Part shown: positions 22,034 to 32,382 of the stretch, piece by piece
Position numbering within the stretch: position 1 is the stretch's first letter
Layout: each line of letters begins with the position of its first letter
Assembly (NCBI GenBank): GCA_038093515.1
Contig: JBBPSI010000043.1
Coordinates: 62,001 to 126,000, forward strand
DNA length: 64,000 nucleotides
Reading direction: 5' to 3'
Origin: Butyriboletus loyo
Taxonomy: Eukaryota; Basidiomycota; Agaricomycetes; Boletales; Boletaceae
Notes under the pieces: generated by a model
What the model saw: only the letters and a program-made list of their open reading frames with translations
Told to the model about the DNA's origin: nothing
Databases searched by the model: none
Made by a program: the position numbers and the translations under genes

Positions 22034-23871
22034 TTTGTAGTAGTAGACACTGAGAGTGAGATTGTAGTGGTTCGATACGTTGCTGATAATTCGCTGCTTG
22101 CGTGTCGGGGTCAATTACAAATTACAAACCCTAACCCCAAAGTCGGGTTTGATCACGCGTCAGCCCGAACATCCTGCACCGCAACAAATACTTGATGGTA
22201 TCGGTCATGTCACTGCAGCCTACCGGTCTTATATGAAAGCCTCGTTCCTGCCAACCTCTACCTCAAGACGATGGCCCATTTCTGCAATTGCACCGGACAA
22301 CGACTGGCTGGCGTTTATAAGCATTACCAACTCATCCTCGCGAAAATAAACTCGGAGTCGGGAATAGTCACTTTGTAGTACCTTCAGAGCATGGTGAATG
22401 TGTCTGCTGGTATGATTCGGATCTTCTTGGCATGCAGTGTCAGCGTGCCATTTCCATTTGAATTGGCATGAATGGCGGTGGTCACCACACATGCTGTATT
22501 AGCCAGAAGGTTGAACCCAGTCATGGTATGGAAGATCAATGTGAACGTTGACGAAAAGAGAAAGATACGGTGTATCCCGACGGCGCCGATTTCTGAGTCA
22601 GGCTGGTACTGTCTTGTGATCATAGCATACAACAAGAGTGCAGTGTCGTGACTGCATAAATTCACGTAGTTGAAATGTGAGCAGGTTCAGCGGGAGTTTG
22701 AAATCTCCGTGGGGTGCAGATCATGTGCTCGATGCTCTTGCTTCATTTTCGAAGTAATTCGATTTCGCGACACCACTCACTTGTTTCACTCGGGCCTCCT
22801 TGGTCCGAGCACCTTCCATCACCTCCAAACGCTCAAGCAGTCCTCGGGCTTCGTGGAGAACCAACCCGGAGGTTGTGTGTGCCCAGTAAGCAATGATTTG
22901 TACGGACAACTACACCGCCAGCACCTCGGAGTCTGCCGCACAGCAGAGACTGACTATCTTCACTTCATATCCTCAACGTCGTTGCCACCTCGTGCCCTTT
23001 TCTGGAGGTTTCTGGGACAAGGACTGGTACGACTTATTGTCCCTGGGTGGGGAGATGTTAGCTGGTCCTATTGTACCGGTAAGCTGCTCAGCTCAAAAGA
23101 CGGTCTACATGATATGCACAGCGTTAGATCGATGATCCCGGGTAAGTCGCAGTCACAATGCAGTTCTAAAAACTGTACGTACATCTTTCTGATCGACATC
23201 TCGTCCTTCAAAATACATACCTAATAGGTTGTCGTCGACGCCGGTGTCTGTTCCTCCAGTTTCCTTCGGCAACGGGTTCCGAAATGATTCGTTTTGTAGA
23301 TGCATGGAGCCGGGTACGATAGCTCATTCTCTCGTTGTTTGATCAAGAGACCGAGGCTACGCGTTAGAGGCTCTGCTCTCGCGGCTTCGAATATTTTCCA
23401 TCAAACCAGTCGAATTCATGGCTCAAGGTTAATAACGGAGCTTAGTAAGGCTTGATTCGATATATGTTTGCTCGTCTGCCTTCCAATCTGGCAATCTGGC
23501 GCTCGGTGTGCTACCCTCCGCTGTCGGGGTTTCGTGCGCTCCATGTACTATGACACCATTCGCAAGTCAAAAAGGTATGACGTACCTGACCCAGCCAATC
23601 ACTTCACCATTGGCGTCCCTCCCATTAGTTTGGTCTAGTCATTATCCTATGCTCACGTCTCTGTCATCATGACTTCCGATACTCGAACCGCCCTCGGTGG
23701 CCCGGTTTCCCGAACGCTTGGCAGTTGGTTCGTCGGGAACCATACCAATGTCAAAAACAAGGACTCCTCAATGGAACCGTGACGAGCACCTAGATATAAG
23801 GGATGCTCATGCAAGGTCATCTCGCTCAGAAGTTTCAACTACTCTACTCATACTCTCCTTAACCTATCGAG
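22034..23871 (-). other. Unassigned region with coding-like minus-strand pieces
   Basis: Minus-strand exon-like pieces read EARGLLERLEVMEGARTKEA (about 22780-22870, ending in a GTGAGT donor), then LLLYAMITRQYQPDSE with a hydrophobic FSSTFTLIFHTMTGFNLL (about 22510-22660), and HALKVLQSDYSRLRVYFRED then INASQSLSGAIAEMGHRLEV (about 22230-22400). Their order fits one spliced gene running down the minus strand, but I cannot identify it, its start or its stop. 23230-23871 shows nothing. Confidence 0.3.
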
Positions 23872-24282
23872 ATGGAGTTCAACAACTCATTCGATGAAGA
23901 TGTGATTCATTTCTCCTTTTCCTCTCGAAGAACATACTGAACGTGACTTTGTTTCTAGGATGCCTGTGAATTGGTTGCTATTGGCCTGGGGCTGAAGCAG
24001 TACCGCTGCGAATGGAGCACGAATGGGCAACCATGCGGCATTCTAATTCTCGGACACGACGTTCCCTCACACCTAAAGACCGTTCACAGAGCTAATGACA
24101 CTCCAAGGCTCACGTGCCTGTGGGGTGACTGCGGTGACGAAATAAGCAAAGCTAGCATCGTTAGACACGTCCAAGAGAAACATCTTGAGTACCGATGGCC
24201 ATGCCCGAAATGCGGCGCTTTGTTCACGCGTAGAGGGGTAATGGACACGCATCGAGCAACCTGCAGCGGCACGGCTTGTTGA
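23872..24282 (+). CDS. Small C2H2 zinc-finger protein
   Basis: Two-exon gene. ATG at 23872 gives MEFNNSFDED; an intron (GTGATT...TTCTAG) joins DACELVAIGLGLKQYRCEWS. The body holds three Cys/His units: CEWSTNGQPCG...HLKTVH, CLWGDCGD...IVRHVQEKH and CPKCGALFTRRGVMDTH. TGA at 24282; about 115 residues. The first two units have the longer C-x(4-6)-C spacing seen in the larger protein at 25596-26748, so the two are probably paralogues. DNA or RNA binding is likely but the target is unknown. No separate activation domain is visible. Confidence 0.75.
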
Positions 24283-24363
24283 GGCAGAAATTATTAATTT
24301 GTAAGCAATCAGCTCGTCTATCGACTCATTTAAATAACTCATGAACTGAATTGTCGAGATAGG

Positions 24364-24504
24364 TTTCGCCCCTTTGCAAATTCTCATTACCCCGGCCGAT
24401 ATACTGTATGATTCTTATAATGCACCGAATAGTCTGTTCGCCCCTTTACCAACCCTCATTACCCCCTGCCAGATGTACTGTATGATCCTTATAATCCACT
24501 TAAT
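24364..24504. repeat. Two-copy tandem repeat of about 70 bases
   Basis: Two adjacent imperfect units: the first with CGCCCCTTTGCAAATTCTCA, GATATACTGTATGATTC and TTATAATGCAC; the second with CGCCCCTTTACCAACCCTCA, GATGTACTGTATGATCC and TTATAATCCAC. It lies just downstream of the small C2H2 gene, in non-coding DNA. Confidence 0.7.
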
Positions 24505-25257
24505 GTTCTATATGTTCGGAAGTCGCAACTTATATTTGGCTCCCCCAAGGAAGGGTGCTCTCCACTGGGCAGTGTGTTGATCGCACCGCAACTTCTGGGG
24601 TAGACTCAGAGCGTGCCAAAGCCATGTTGGTGCTGCGGCTGCCCACCAAGGAACAAACGGCCACAGTTAATAATTGGCTTTGTTTGGGCGTTGAACCAAC
24701 ATGTTCATCGTCGACCGAACCAGCATAATAACACAGCAAGTCACCACAGCAGGGCCGGCCGCGAACGTTTATTAATATTCCTGAGATGAATACGATGGCA
24801 CCCTTCCAATGTCAAATTTACCACCCCGCCATGATTGCCCTCTCTTCCTGTTGGCCTTTGTGCATCACGATGGTGGTAGAAGCATTGAACTCCAATCCAG
24901 CATTCGGTGGTAGATGGCTACGCAATACCCGATTCTGGCAGCTGTGGTGTACTACTAGTACTCCCTGGGCTCATTGGAACCCAGAAACTCGGTAAGTTAT
25001 AATCGAGCTGTCGGTGCTTGGCGAGCTCTGTCCGCAAGGTACGGCATATGGCGTATGCATCACCTTGCAGTGTCTAGGTAGTGTCTACTCCAAGCTGTCA
25101 GCGTCTGCCATCGATCGAAATGTCGAACCTCAACCCAGCATAGATTTACGGTACCAACCGACCATGTAATCGGGCACTTTTTCTGGAAAAGGTGGTGTAC
25201 ACTTCGAGTCCTGAACTCACTTGCGGTGAACGCCAACCCCCGAAATCTGTTTATGAT
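24505..25257. other. Spacer without supportable gene
   Basis: Only short frames on either strand, none protein-like enough to call. Lies between the two tandem repeats. Confidence 0.4.
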
Positions 25258-25450
25258 ATTGTCAATTTCTCTGCAGCTTGGCAAGCTCTTCGAGCGCCTC
25301 TGCGGTGCAATCGCTGAGGTCTCTGCATCAGATGGGACGCGTCCCAGGGTGCCACTGATGCCATGATGATCTTGTCAGCTTCTCTGCAGCCTGGAAAGCT
25401 CTGAGCACCTCCGCGATGACATCGCCCAGGTCTCTACATCGAGCTCGACA
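25258..25450. repeat. Two-copy tandem repeat of about 113 bases
   Basis: The units begin TTGTCAATTTCTCTGCAGC at 25258 and TTGTCAGCTTCTCTGCAGC at about 25371 and share CTGGAAAGCTCT-type, GAGGTCTCTGCATC-type and CCATGATG-type blocks at the same spacing. On the minus strand one frame reads GDVIAEVLRAFQAAEKLTRS in one unit and AEALEELAKLQRN in the other, so it may derive from a helical coding segment. Confidence 0.6.
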
Positions 25451-25595
25451 TCCCACTGCCCCATGATGGTACTGGTGGTATGGCCGTCTCTCCACCTCTC
25501 CAGTGCCCCTTTATATAAATGTAGGAAAGGATTCTGTTCAATCTCCATTTTCGAATATCCAGCTTTCGACTTTCTCCTCGCGTGTGGTTGCACAG

Positions 25596-26748
25596 ATGGA
25601 TGACCCTAACGAACAAGTATACTCTATAAAGCAAGATAGTCAACTCCCCTGGAAATATGAGCATCCAACGAACCTTTGCCTGTGAGTACAACTCTTGATA
25701 TTGACCGCGAAAACCATGCCGATCTGCCCATCTTTGCGATTCTGACAGTCAGTCCTATGTCAAACAACCACAGAGTCTACTTGCTAATTCAAATTACTCT
25801 CCATTGCCTTCCCCCACCACCGCAGAACAGTTTGCAGTTTCTACAAGATATTTGCCACAGGGAAGCTTGCACGCTTCAAGTGCAATGGGGATTGCGGACT
25901 TTAGCATGTCTTCCAGTCTGACAGGCTCGAGTCTGTCACAGTGGAGCGGAATGAGTTCCAATGTGGCTCATAGTGCGCCTGTTGCCCCACCGCAAAATCA
26001 GTACCAGATACCGTATGAACTTCTTTGTGGCTGCTCTCAGGATTTCGAGCCGCGTCCTGTTCCCCCTGCCCCCCTTGGCATCCCGAGCATCCCCCAATCG
26101 CTGCCCCCGACGCTTACCCACTCCTACCAAAACGTGGGACAGGTTGACACATGGATGCGGGACTTTTTGTATGAGAGCATGGACATATGCCCTTCTTCTC
26201 CCGATGGGGATACGGGTCTCTCCGGCTTCCTCGGCGCTTTTGCAGATTACGATTTCCTTGCCGACGCGCGTGCTCATCCGCCGCACCCACAACCGTCGAT
26301 CGCGCTGACACGTGATTGCGCGTCATCCATCCAATCTACTGCGTTTCCTTCCAACGAGCCCGGGCCATCATCTGTAAACGGACCATATCGCGATGCTCGA
26401 TTTTTTGAATGCCAGTGGCTCACCAACGGTGCACTCTGTGAAACGCGTGTCAATGCGGACAGGCGCAGCGTCGTCGGTCATTTACAACACGTGCATGGCA
26501 TCAGACCCGGGGAAGAGAAAGCACGTGGGACGTGTCTCTGGGAACACTGCAGGACGATGTTGAACAAGGAAAGCCTTGCGCGACATATCTTGACGGTGCA
26601 TCTCAAGGAGAGAGTGCAGTGCACCGAGTGTGGCGTATTCTTTGCTCGCGAAGACTCTCTCAAGCGGCACCTAAAGGGAAGCCAGCATAAAGTGCCTCCT
26701 GAGAAGAGTGCGGCGAGACAGCCGTCTCGAAACCATGCTGGATCTTGA
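25596..26748 (+). CDS. C2H2 zinc-finger protein, probable transcription factor
   Basis: ATG at 25596 opens exon 1 (MDDPNEQVYSIKQDSQLPWK ... PTNLCL), which ends in a GTGAGT donor at about 25681; a long 3' exon follows to TGA at 26748. The N-terminal two thirds is Ser/Pro/Gln rich. A conserved block reads DTGLSGFLGAFADYDFLADA then HPQPSIALTRDCASSIQST; the same block occurs in the kinase-fused protein at 27222-30411. The C-terminus carries three zinc units: CQWLTNGALCE...HLQHVHG, CLWEHCRTMLNKESLARHIL and CTECGVFFAREDSLKRHLKG. About 330 residues. It is convergent with the kinase/zinc-finger gene, with under 500 bases between their ends. Confidence 0.8.
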
Positions 26749-27221
26749 TGACCTCCCTCGCGGACGAAGAGGACTAGGACCTCTATGGGTGGCATGCGAC
26801 GCGTGCATTTTTTGTTTCAAGCTCTTCTGGTACCGGACAAACGCTCTTCCACGAGACATGTCGTATATCTTCTGGCGATTTTATGAATCCACGATCATGT
26901 GGACTGTGGCATGGACTCAGTAGCACACAGCAGTTGCGAGCAGATTTCGTTCCAGTGACATAAATTATGCTAGGTAAACTGACGTCCACCGATATCTACG
27001 ATGAGCTATACGACAAGAATCAAACGTTGATGGCAGGCCAAAAGAAGAGCAACAAAATAATAACAACGAAGAGAACAGTGCACATCACGTACGACAAGAA
27101 TATACAAAGGGAGTACCAGATGGTGAATCGTTAATATGAATAAATATTGTTTCCGTGCGTATCAGATGATGTCGGTATTGAGTGGCTTGCGTCAAAAGAG
27201 ATGGATCGACGTGATCGGGTA
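26749..27221. other. Convergent spacer
   Basis: Spacer between the 3' ends of the two related zinc-finger genes. AT-rich stretch near 27060-27180; nothing else seen. Confidence 0.5.
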
Positions 27222-30200
27222 TTAAACTATGACACTCATACCAGGCCATCCCTTCTCTTCAACCTTGGTGACCGGTAATATTTCCAAGTCCTTGGCAGCA
27301 TCCAAAATGCGCTGGCACTCCGCACCACCTTCAGAGCGTACTGGGTAAAGATAGACGATTGGTCGTTGTTATCGATCAGGTAAGGATACTCACAATGTCG
27401 GTTCAAAGCATCCATGCGAGCAAAGGCCTTGTTGCACCCGTCGCAAGTGACAGGACAATGCTTGGAATGTAACTGCTCGTGGCGTCTGCAGTCATGCTGT
27501 CGAAAGAAGCTCTTGTCACAGCCAGGCCACTTGCACTGGAAAGGGCGTTCCTTATCGTGGGACTTCATATGATCTGATAGTTGGCATATGAGATTAAGTA
27601 ACACGTTCGAATTAAACGACGTACCCTTGAGGTTGAAAATTCTCGTGAACTTACTACCACAGCCTGGCACAGGACACAAAAAGTTGGCAACTTCCTTCCT
27701 GCGACGACCACCGTTGTTGGGTTGCGGAGGATCTGGACAGAGAAATGGCGATTGTTGGCCAGTGAGTGCAACGTCGGGAAGATCTTCGTGGCCGTCAAGC
27801 GGACTCGCGAGCAGTCTAGGGTACGGACTAGGGCGGTTGGAAGACAATGCACTCCAGGTCCCATCGCCGCCACCACGTGGCCTAGAGGCAGTGAGGGAGT
27901 GGCCGCGAATGGAACGAACTGGGTCACCAGAAACAAGGCAGGTTAATACGTTGTTGCCTGAGGTGTGGTTAAAGTTGGGAGCATCGCGATACGGTTCATT
28001 CGCAGGTGGTGGCACGGGCGAGTTGGACAGAAACGCAGTAGATTGGGTGGATGACGTGGTATCGCGAGTCAGCGCGATCGACGGTTGTGAGTGCGGCGCA
28101 TCAGCGCGCGCGTCGGGAAGGAAATCATAATCTGCGAAAGTGCCGAGGAAGCCAGAGGCGGAGAGACCTGTAGGAGAAGAAGAGCATATTTGCATGATCC
28201 TATGCAAAGGCTGGCAATTCGATGAGAGCTGGAGGGCAGGAACGTCGGATGGGATTTGTTGTCGCAGTTGTTGGGGAGGGCTGACCATAGGTGTAGAGTC
28301 GTCGGGGCCAGAACCTTCAAGGACGTTATGGTATCGAGCCTTACGAGAGGGATGTAGTGGATCGGACTGGTTGCGCATAAAGGTGTGTCCGTTGCTGGCT
28401 GGGGCGAATTGGCATTGTGGGCTGATGGGAGCACCGAAGGCCAATGGCCGACGTTTTTGTGAAGGTGAACCCAAGCGACTGAATAAGGAGCCCCAGATTC
28501 CGCCTTTTTCATCACTCGATCCAGAAGCGGCCGCAGAGTCGCCACGACTGGCTGTGGTCCCCCATGAGTGGTGATGATGGATGTAATGCTGCTGAGAGGA
28601 TGAAGACAGGAAGGGGTCCTGTCCAATAGATGTATTCAAGAAGGGAGGGGATGCAGCACCAGACTTGCTGTGCGTGGGAGGGGGACGTCTCGGAAATGCG
28701 ATGTCGGTAACCGAAACATCAGGGTTTGCAGCTGAACCATCTAACACAGACGAGAAGTTGGAATCTCAAGAATGGAGACCTAAACACAAATGAGATAGTT
28801 CAACAAACTCACTTCGGTTATAGGTTTCCAGAAAAGATTGGAAACGACCGGCTTTTGAGGTTGGTTCACTACCACGATCTCCCAGAGGTGGGAGAGTCGA
28901 CGAAATGTTGTCTGGGGTGAGCCGAGGTGGATACTGGACTGTTCTTGGAGGTGAGAAACCTCCAACGGTTGGTGGCTGGTCGTGCTGACAGTTCGGTGCC
29001 ATCAAATGCGAATTTTCAAACGTATACGAGTCTTCGAGGGGGATGTCGGGCGAGAACTGTTCATTGTTAGGCGGTGACGACAAAGGCCCGCTCAAAGTGA
29101 ATTTTGGGATGATTTTTTCCAACGACACCAGTAGACCGCAAAAAGACTGCGGATCGGGGTGGGATCGTAGAAATTCTAGAACGCACGATACCAAGTGTTC
29201 AGCGGAGGGTCTCTCCTGAACCGGCAACCAGCAATGTTCTATGAAATCCCAATGCTGGTCATCGATTGGATGGGACTGCGGCCGGCGAGGCTTGTGGCCT
29301 TTAGCCAAGTGAAGTACAATAACTACATCACGTCGAAACTCTGACCATGGCAGCTCACCAGACAGCACCTATATAGTGATGAGAACCAACTGCAAGTCAA
29401 TAAAACAGAAAATACCTGAAGCGAAATATTTCCAAAAGAATAGATATCGCTCTTGGTTGTGCAATGACGCATTTCTTCCGGATTCGAGAAAAAGTACTCT
29501 GGCGCCGCCCAGCGCACAGCACCGGGTCGTAAGGTGGATGCCTGGAGATAAACCAGAGCGTCTGGTATTTCTCCAACAAGGGAAGCATAACCAAAATCTG
29601 TCAGTCTTGCATTATGCTGTTCATCGAGAAGCACGTTGTTCTGTCATAAAGTGAGACATAAAATGAGAGAGGTACGTCTGCCAGACCTACACAAGTGAGA
29701 TCACCGTGAACAGTCGAAAGCGAATGTACTGTCCGCATTGTTGTTCACGGAAGCTTCATAAAATGAACTGATTACATACGGTACTGGAGTCCATTGGCAA
29801 TACCAAGCAGCTAGCGAGATGAGGAATCAAAGCTCGAGATTGAAGTAATGAAAAACACATGGGCTTACGAATTGAAGCCGATGAGCAACTGTGAGCCTAT
29901 CGTTATACTTTAGTAGGAAATCGTGCAGAGTTCCATTTGGCATCCATGACGACACTAGAGAGGCGTTTCCAAGTCTACCGAACCCAGACACGGTGCCCAG
30001 AAATGGAACGATGTTGGGGTGGCTTAACCTCCTCCAGATGCCGAGCTCTCGACGTATCATCTGGAAGCTGGTCAAGTTAACCGCATCATCGAAAGAAAGG
30101 TAAAATACCCTGTTGGATCTGCCATCTACGCCTCCCTCTTCTACCGTAAACTCGAACCGAAAGGTTTTCACAGCAACCTGGAATCATGTTCAGGTCTCTG

Positions 30201-30411
30201 AGTAAGAAAATGAGAATATTCGGACCTCCTTCACTGCTCCCGGGTCACATTCACTGCGGTATTGGCATCGATAGACATCGCCAAAGCTTCCTGCTGCACA
30301 GTATTGATTATCCAATTGTGTGATTCGTCCGGTGAGGTCTGGTGGCACAAAATAATGTATACTGGAGCTATTAGGATCCTCGAGTGGGTGTGATTCGGAA
30401 GGAAGGGGCAT
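27222..30411 (-). CDS. Protein kinase (TKL-like) fused to a C2H2 zinc-finger domain
   Basis: ATG at 30411 (MPLPSESHPLEDPNSSSIHY). Kinase domain: glycine loop AAGSFGDVYRC, beta-3 lysine in VAVKTF, RELGIWRRLSHPNIVPFLG, catalytic loop VHGDLTCNNVLL, TDFGYASLVG, RWAAPEYF, SDIYSFGNISLQVLSGELPW and CWLPVQERPSAEHL. HGD replaces HRD, as in many basidiomycete kinases. After a Ser/Pro linker, a 72-base intron (GTGAGT at about 28811 to GTTAG at about 28740) joins ETYNR in frame to GSAANPDVSVTDIAFPRRPP. The zinc-finger part has no ATG of its own for over 120 codons, which favours one fused protein. It then shows GLSASGFLGTFADYDFLPDA and three fingers: CPVPGCGSKFTRIF, CKWPGCDKSFFRQHDCRRH and CDGCNKAFARMDALNRH. 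It ends GWPGMSVIV, TAA at 27222. If unspliced, the kinase would stop at 28766. Confidence 0.8.
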
Positions 30412-30448
30412 CCCAGCGAGTCTGACGTGCCAGATGTCAAGGCTATAT

Positions 30449-30464
30449 TAACCCTAACCCTAAC
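30449..30464. repeat. Interstitial telomere-type repeat
   Basis: Two and a half copies of CCCTAA (TTAGGG on the minus strand), 38 bases upstream of the kinase start codon. Confidence 0.7.
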
Positions 30465-30859
30465 TTGTGTTCGTCGGGAGGATCGCAGGACTCCGAGGAC
30501 CTCCAGGTGGGCAATATACAACTGATTTCGTGCTGTCCAATATATTTTACCATTCGTCCATCAACTACCTCATCCACCTCAATCCGCACGCCTGTCAATT
30601 CTGCGCAACGGGAAGGTGAGCCCACATCATTTCATGGATGATTTTCAACCAGTTCACTACAGGTGATATGCTCATAATGCATAAGGTCGGAACCCTCCAA
30701 ATCCTAATATCCCTTGGAGGATCTTGTTGTTGTGGAAGACGATGCAGTTGCGGTCGTCATCTGTGAACTCGTATTCGTCCCCGTTGTAAGCCAGACCATG
30801 CACACGACTTACCACTCGTTGCGTAGAACGACTGTGGTGTTGCTGATAGAGTCACGATG

Positions 30860-31440
30860 GCAGATACTCAGGAGCAACCAATGCTACCTAGGCAACTTGT
30901 ATACTCCTGGGTGTGGGCGGCCATACTCGTACCCATACCTGGAGGTATGCCCGCACCCGCCATACGGGTATGGGTAAGCACGCGGGCGACTACCCATACC
31001 TGTGTGGCGTATACGTCGTTACCTGTAACCCTCACTCATGCAGGACTCCACACGAACTATCCGTTCGTGGCAAAGCCTGCGCGCGTGGCGCGGGATTTGG
31101 CTGGGTGAGAACGAGAGCGAACGCTGGGAACGCGGACATTCACGTTCGCGTTCACGTTGGGTGGGAGATGGAGATGGAGATGGAGATGGAGATGGAGCAG
31201 GTTGGTGGCAAGCGTGTCGGCCAGAGGTGTTGGTGGTGCGTAGGTCATGGCTAGGTGATGGTGAGCGCGCGAGCGAACGCACACGCTCGCGTTTGGCTGG
31301 GTGAGGACGTGGCTAGGTGGTGGCCAGTGTGCGAACGAATGAACCGCCAGTGGGTGGTAGCGGTGGTGCGTGAACGAACGCGCTCGCGTTCAGCTGGGTG
31401 AGGATGTGGCTGGGTGAGGACGAAAAGTGCCATGAGAGGC
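30860..31440. repeat. GC-rich minisatellite and hairpin region
   Basis: Several local repeats: ACCCATACC and its inverse GGGTATGGGT at 30937-31003; TTCGCGTTCACGTT duplications at 31136-31158; five GGAGAT units at 31164-31193; and recurring GGCTGGGTGAG plus GCTCGCGTT blocks at 31097-31425. The G-rich strand could form G-quadruplexes. Long overlapping frames here arise from composition and are not called as genes. Confidence 0.75.
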
Positions 31441-31675
31441 TCGACTCGCAGGCGATGTGGCCGGGCAACTCAGTGCAAATCCGTTTGATGTTGCACGTAG
31501 TGGCTGGCCGGGTGGGTGGCGACACGGCTCGTTGACCGTTTTCGTTGCTTGTGCGCCCTTCTCTTTGTCGGTGTCTTTTCCCTCGCCATATCAAACATTT
31601 GCGTGCCAAGAAGCAATACATTGTGACTTGTGAGTGCACATTCCGAGTGTATTCGGGTTGTTTGATTCTCTTCAG

Positions 31676-31809
31676 CCTACGAAGACACCGAGTGGATCAA
31701 CAAACTCATCTCGTATGTCAAGCGCGTCGTCACCGAGAAACCATCCATGAAAGTATTCGGCAAGGAAGCTCTCTTGTCATACCATATCTACACATTAGCC
31801 GATGTCTGA
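31676..31809 (+). pseudogene. Glutamine amidotransferase class-I fragment
   Basis: After a good acceptor (CTCTTCAG) one frame reads AYEDTEWINKLISYVKRVV then TEKPSMKVFGK and stops at 31809. This is the segment that precedes the catalytic GICFGHQ motif in fungal class-I glutamine amidotransferase-like proteins. The catalytic Cys block and everything after it are absent, as are upstream exons, so it is a relic. It adjoins the minisatellite region. Confidence 0.65.
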
Positions 31810-32382
31810 TTCGAGTTGGATGTCTTGCATGTCGGATGCCGTTCGGGATTGGGCCTGTGCTGTCGGAAAAAAAGATTGTTAGTATGAGAAGACATATGTT
31901 GCCGGAAACGACATGGCCGTCAACAGTACATCGAAGATGATATAAGATCGTCTTACCATATCTTGTTCTGCGACATTTGTGATCCAGGAGGATAAGGTCA
32001 TTAACCTAGTTTTTATCACGCCGAATCATTTTTAACTGTACCCTAGCACTAGTCTTTGAGGTTCACTGTAAATACGGAGCGCTAAGGAATGTAGATGACA
32101 GACAAAGAATGCTGGTGAACGGAGTGATACGATAATGCGGCGGATGGGCGAAAGCGCGCAGATGTTTATGATCCTGTGGGGTCGAACTTGAAGAGTGAAC
32201 AGGACCGATGAGAAGTCCTAACTCGTCGTGTAGAGCACGACGGTGGTGATGGGGGAGCGAAGGCACGAGGCGATACCGCAATCTGCCGTTCGCTCAAAGA
32301 CTTAATTCTGTCCCTTCACTCGTGCCTCACTACATGACAGACTAGCAATACTGGAAATCCACAAACAGATTTTGTCTGCGAA
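31810..32382. other. Spacer upstream of TFB2
   Basis: No supportable gene or repeat; expected to include the TFB2 promoter. Confidence 0.4.

Noticed and set aside
27236..28747. Zinc-finger frame as a stand-alone gene beginning at 28747
   Set aside because: The first codon there is GTG inside an intron acceptor, and the frame has no ATG for over 120 codons, so a separate start is unsupported.
30857..31304. Overlapping open frames on both strands, rich in Arg/Ser/Glu/Met
   Set aside because: They come from the minisatellite repeats and show no exon signals or family resemblance.
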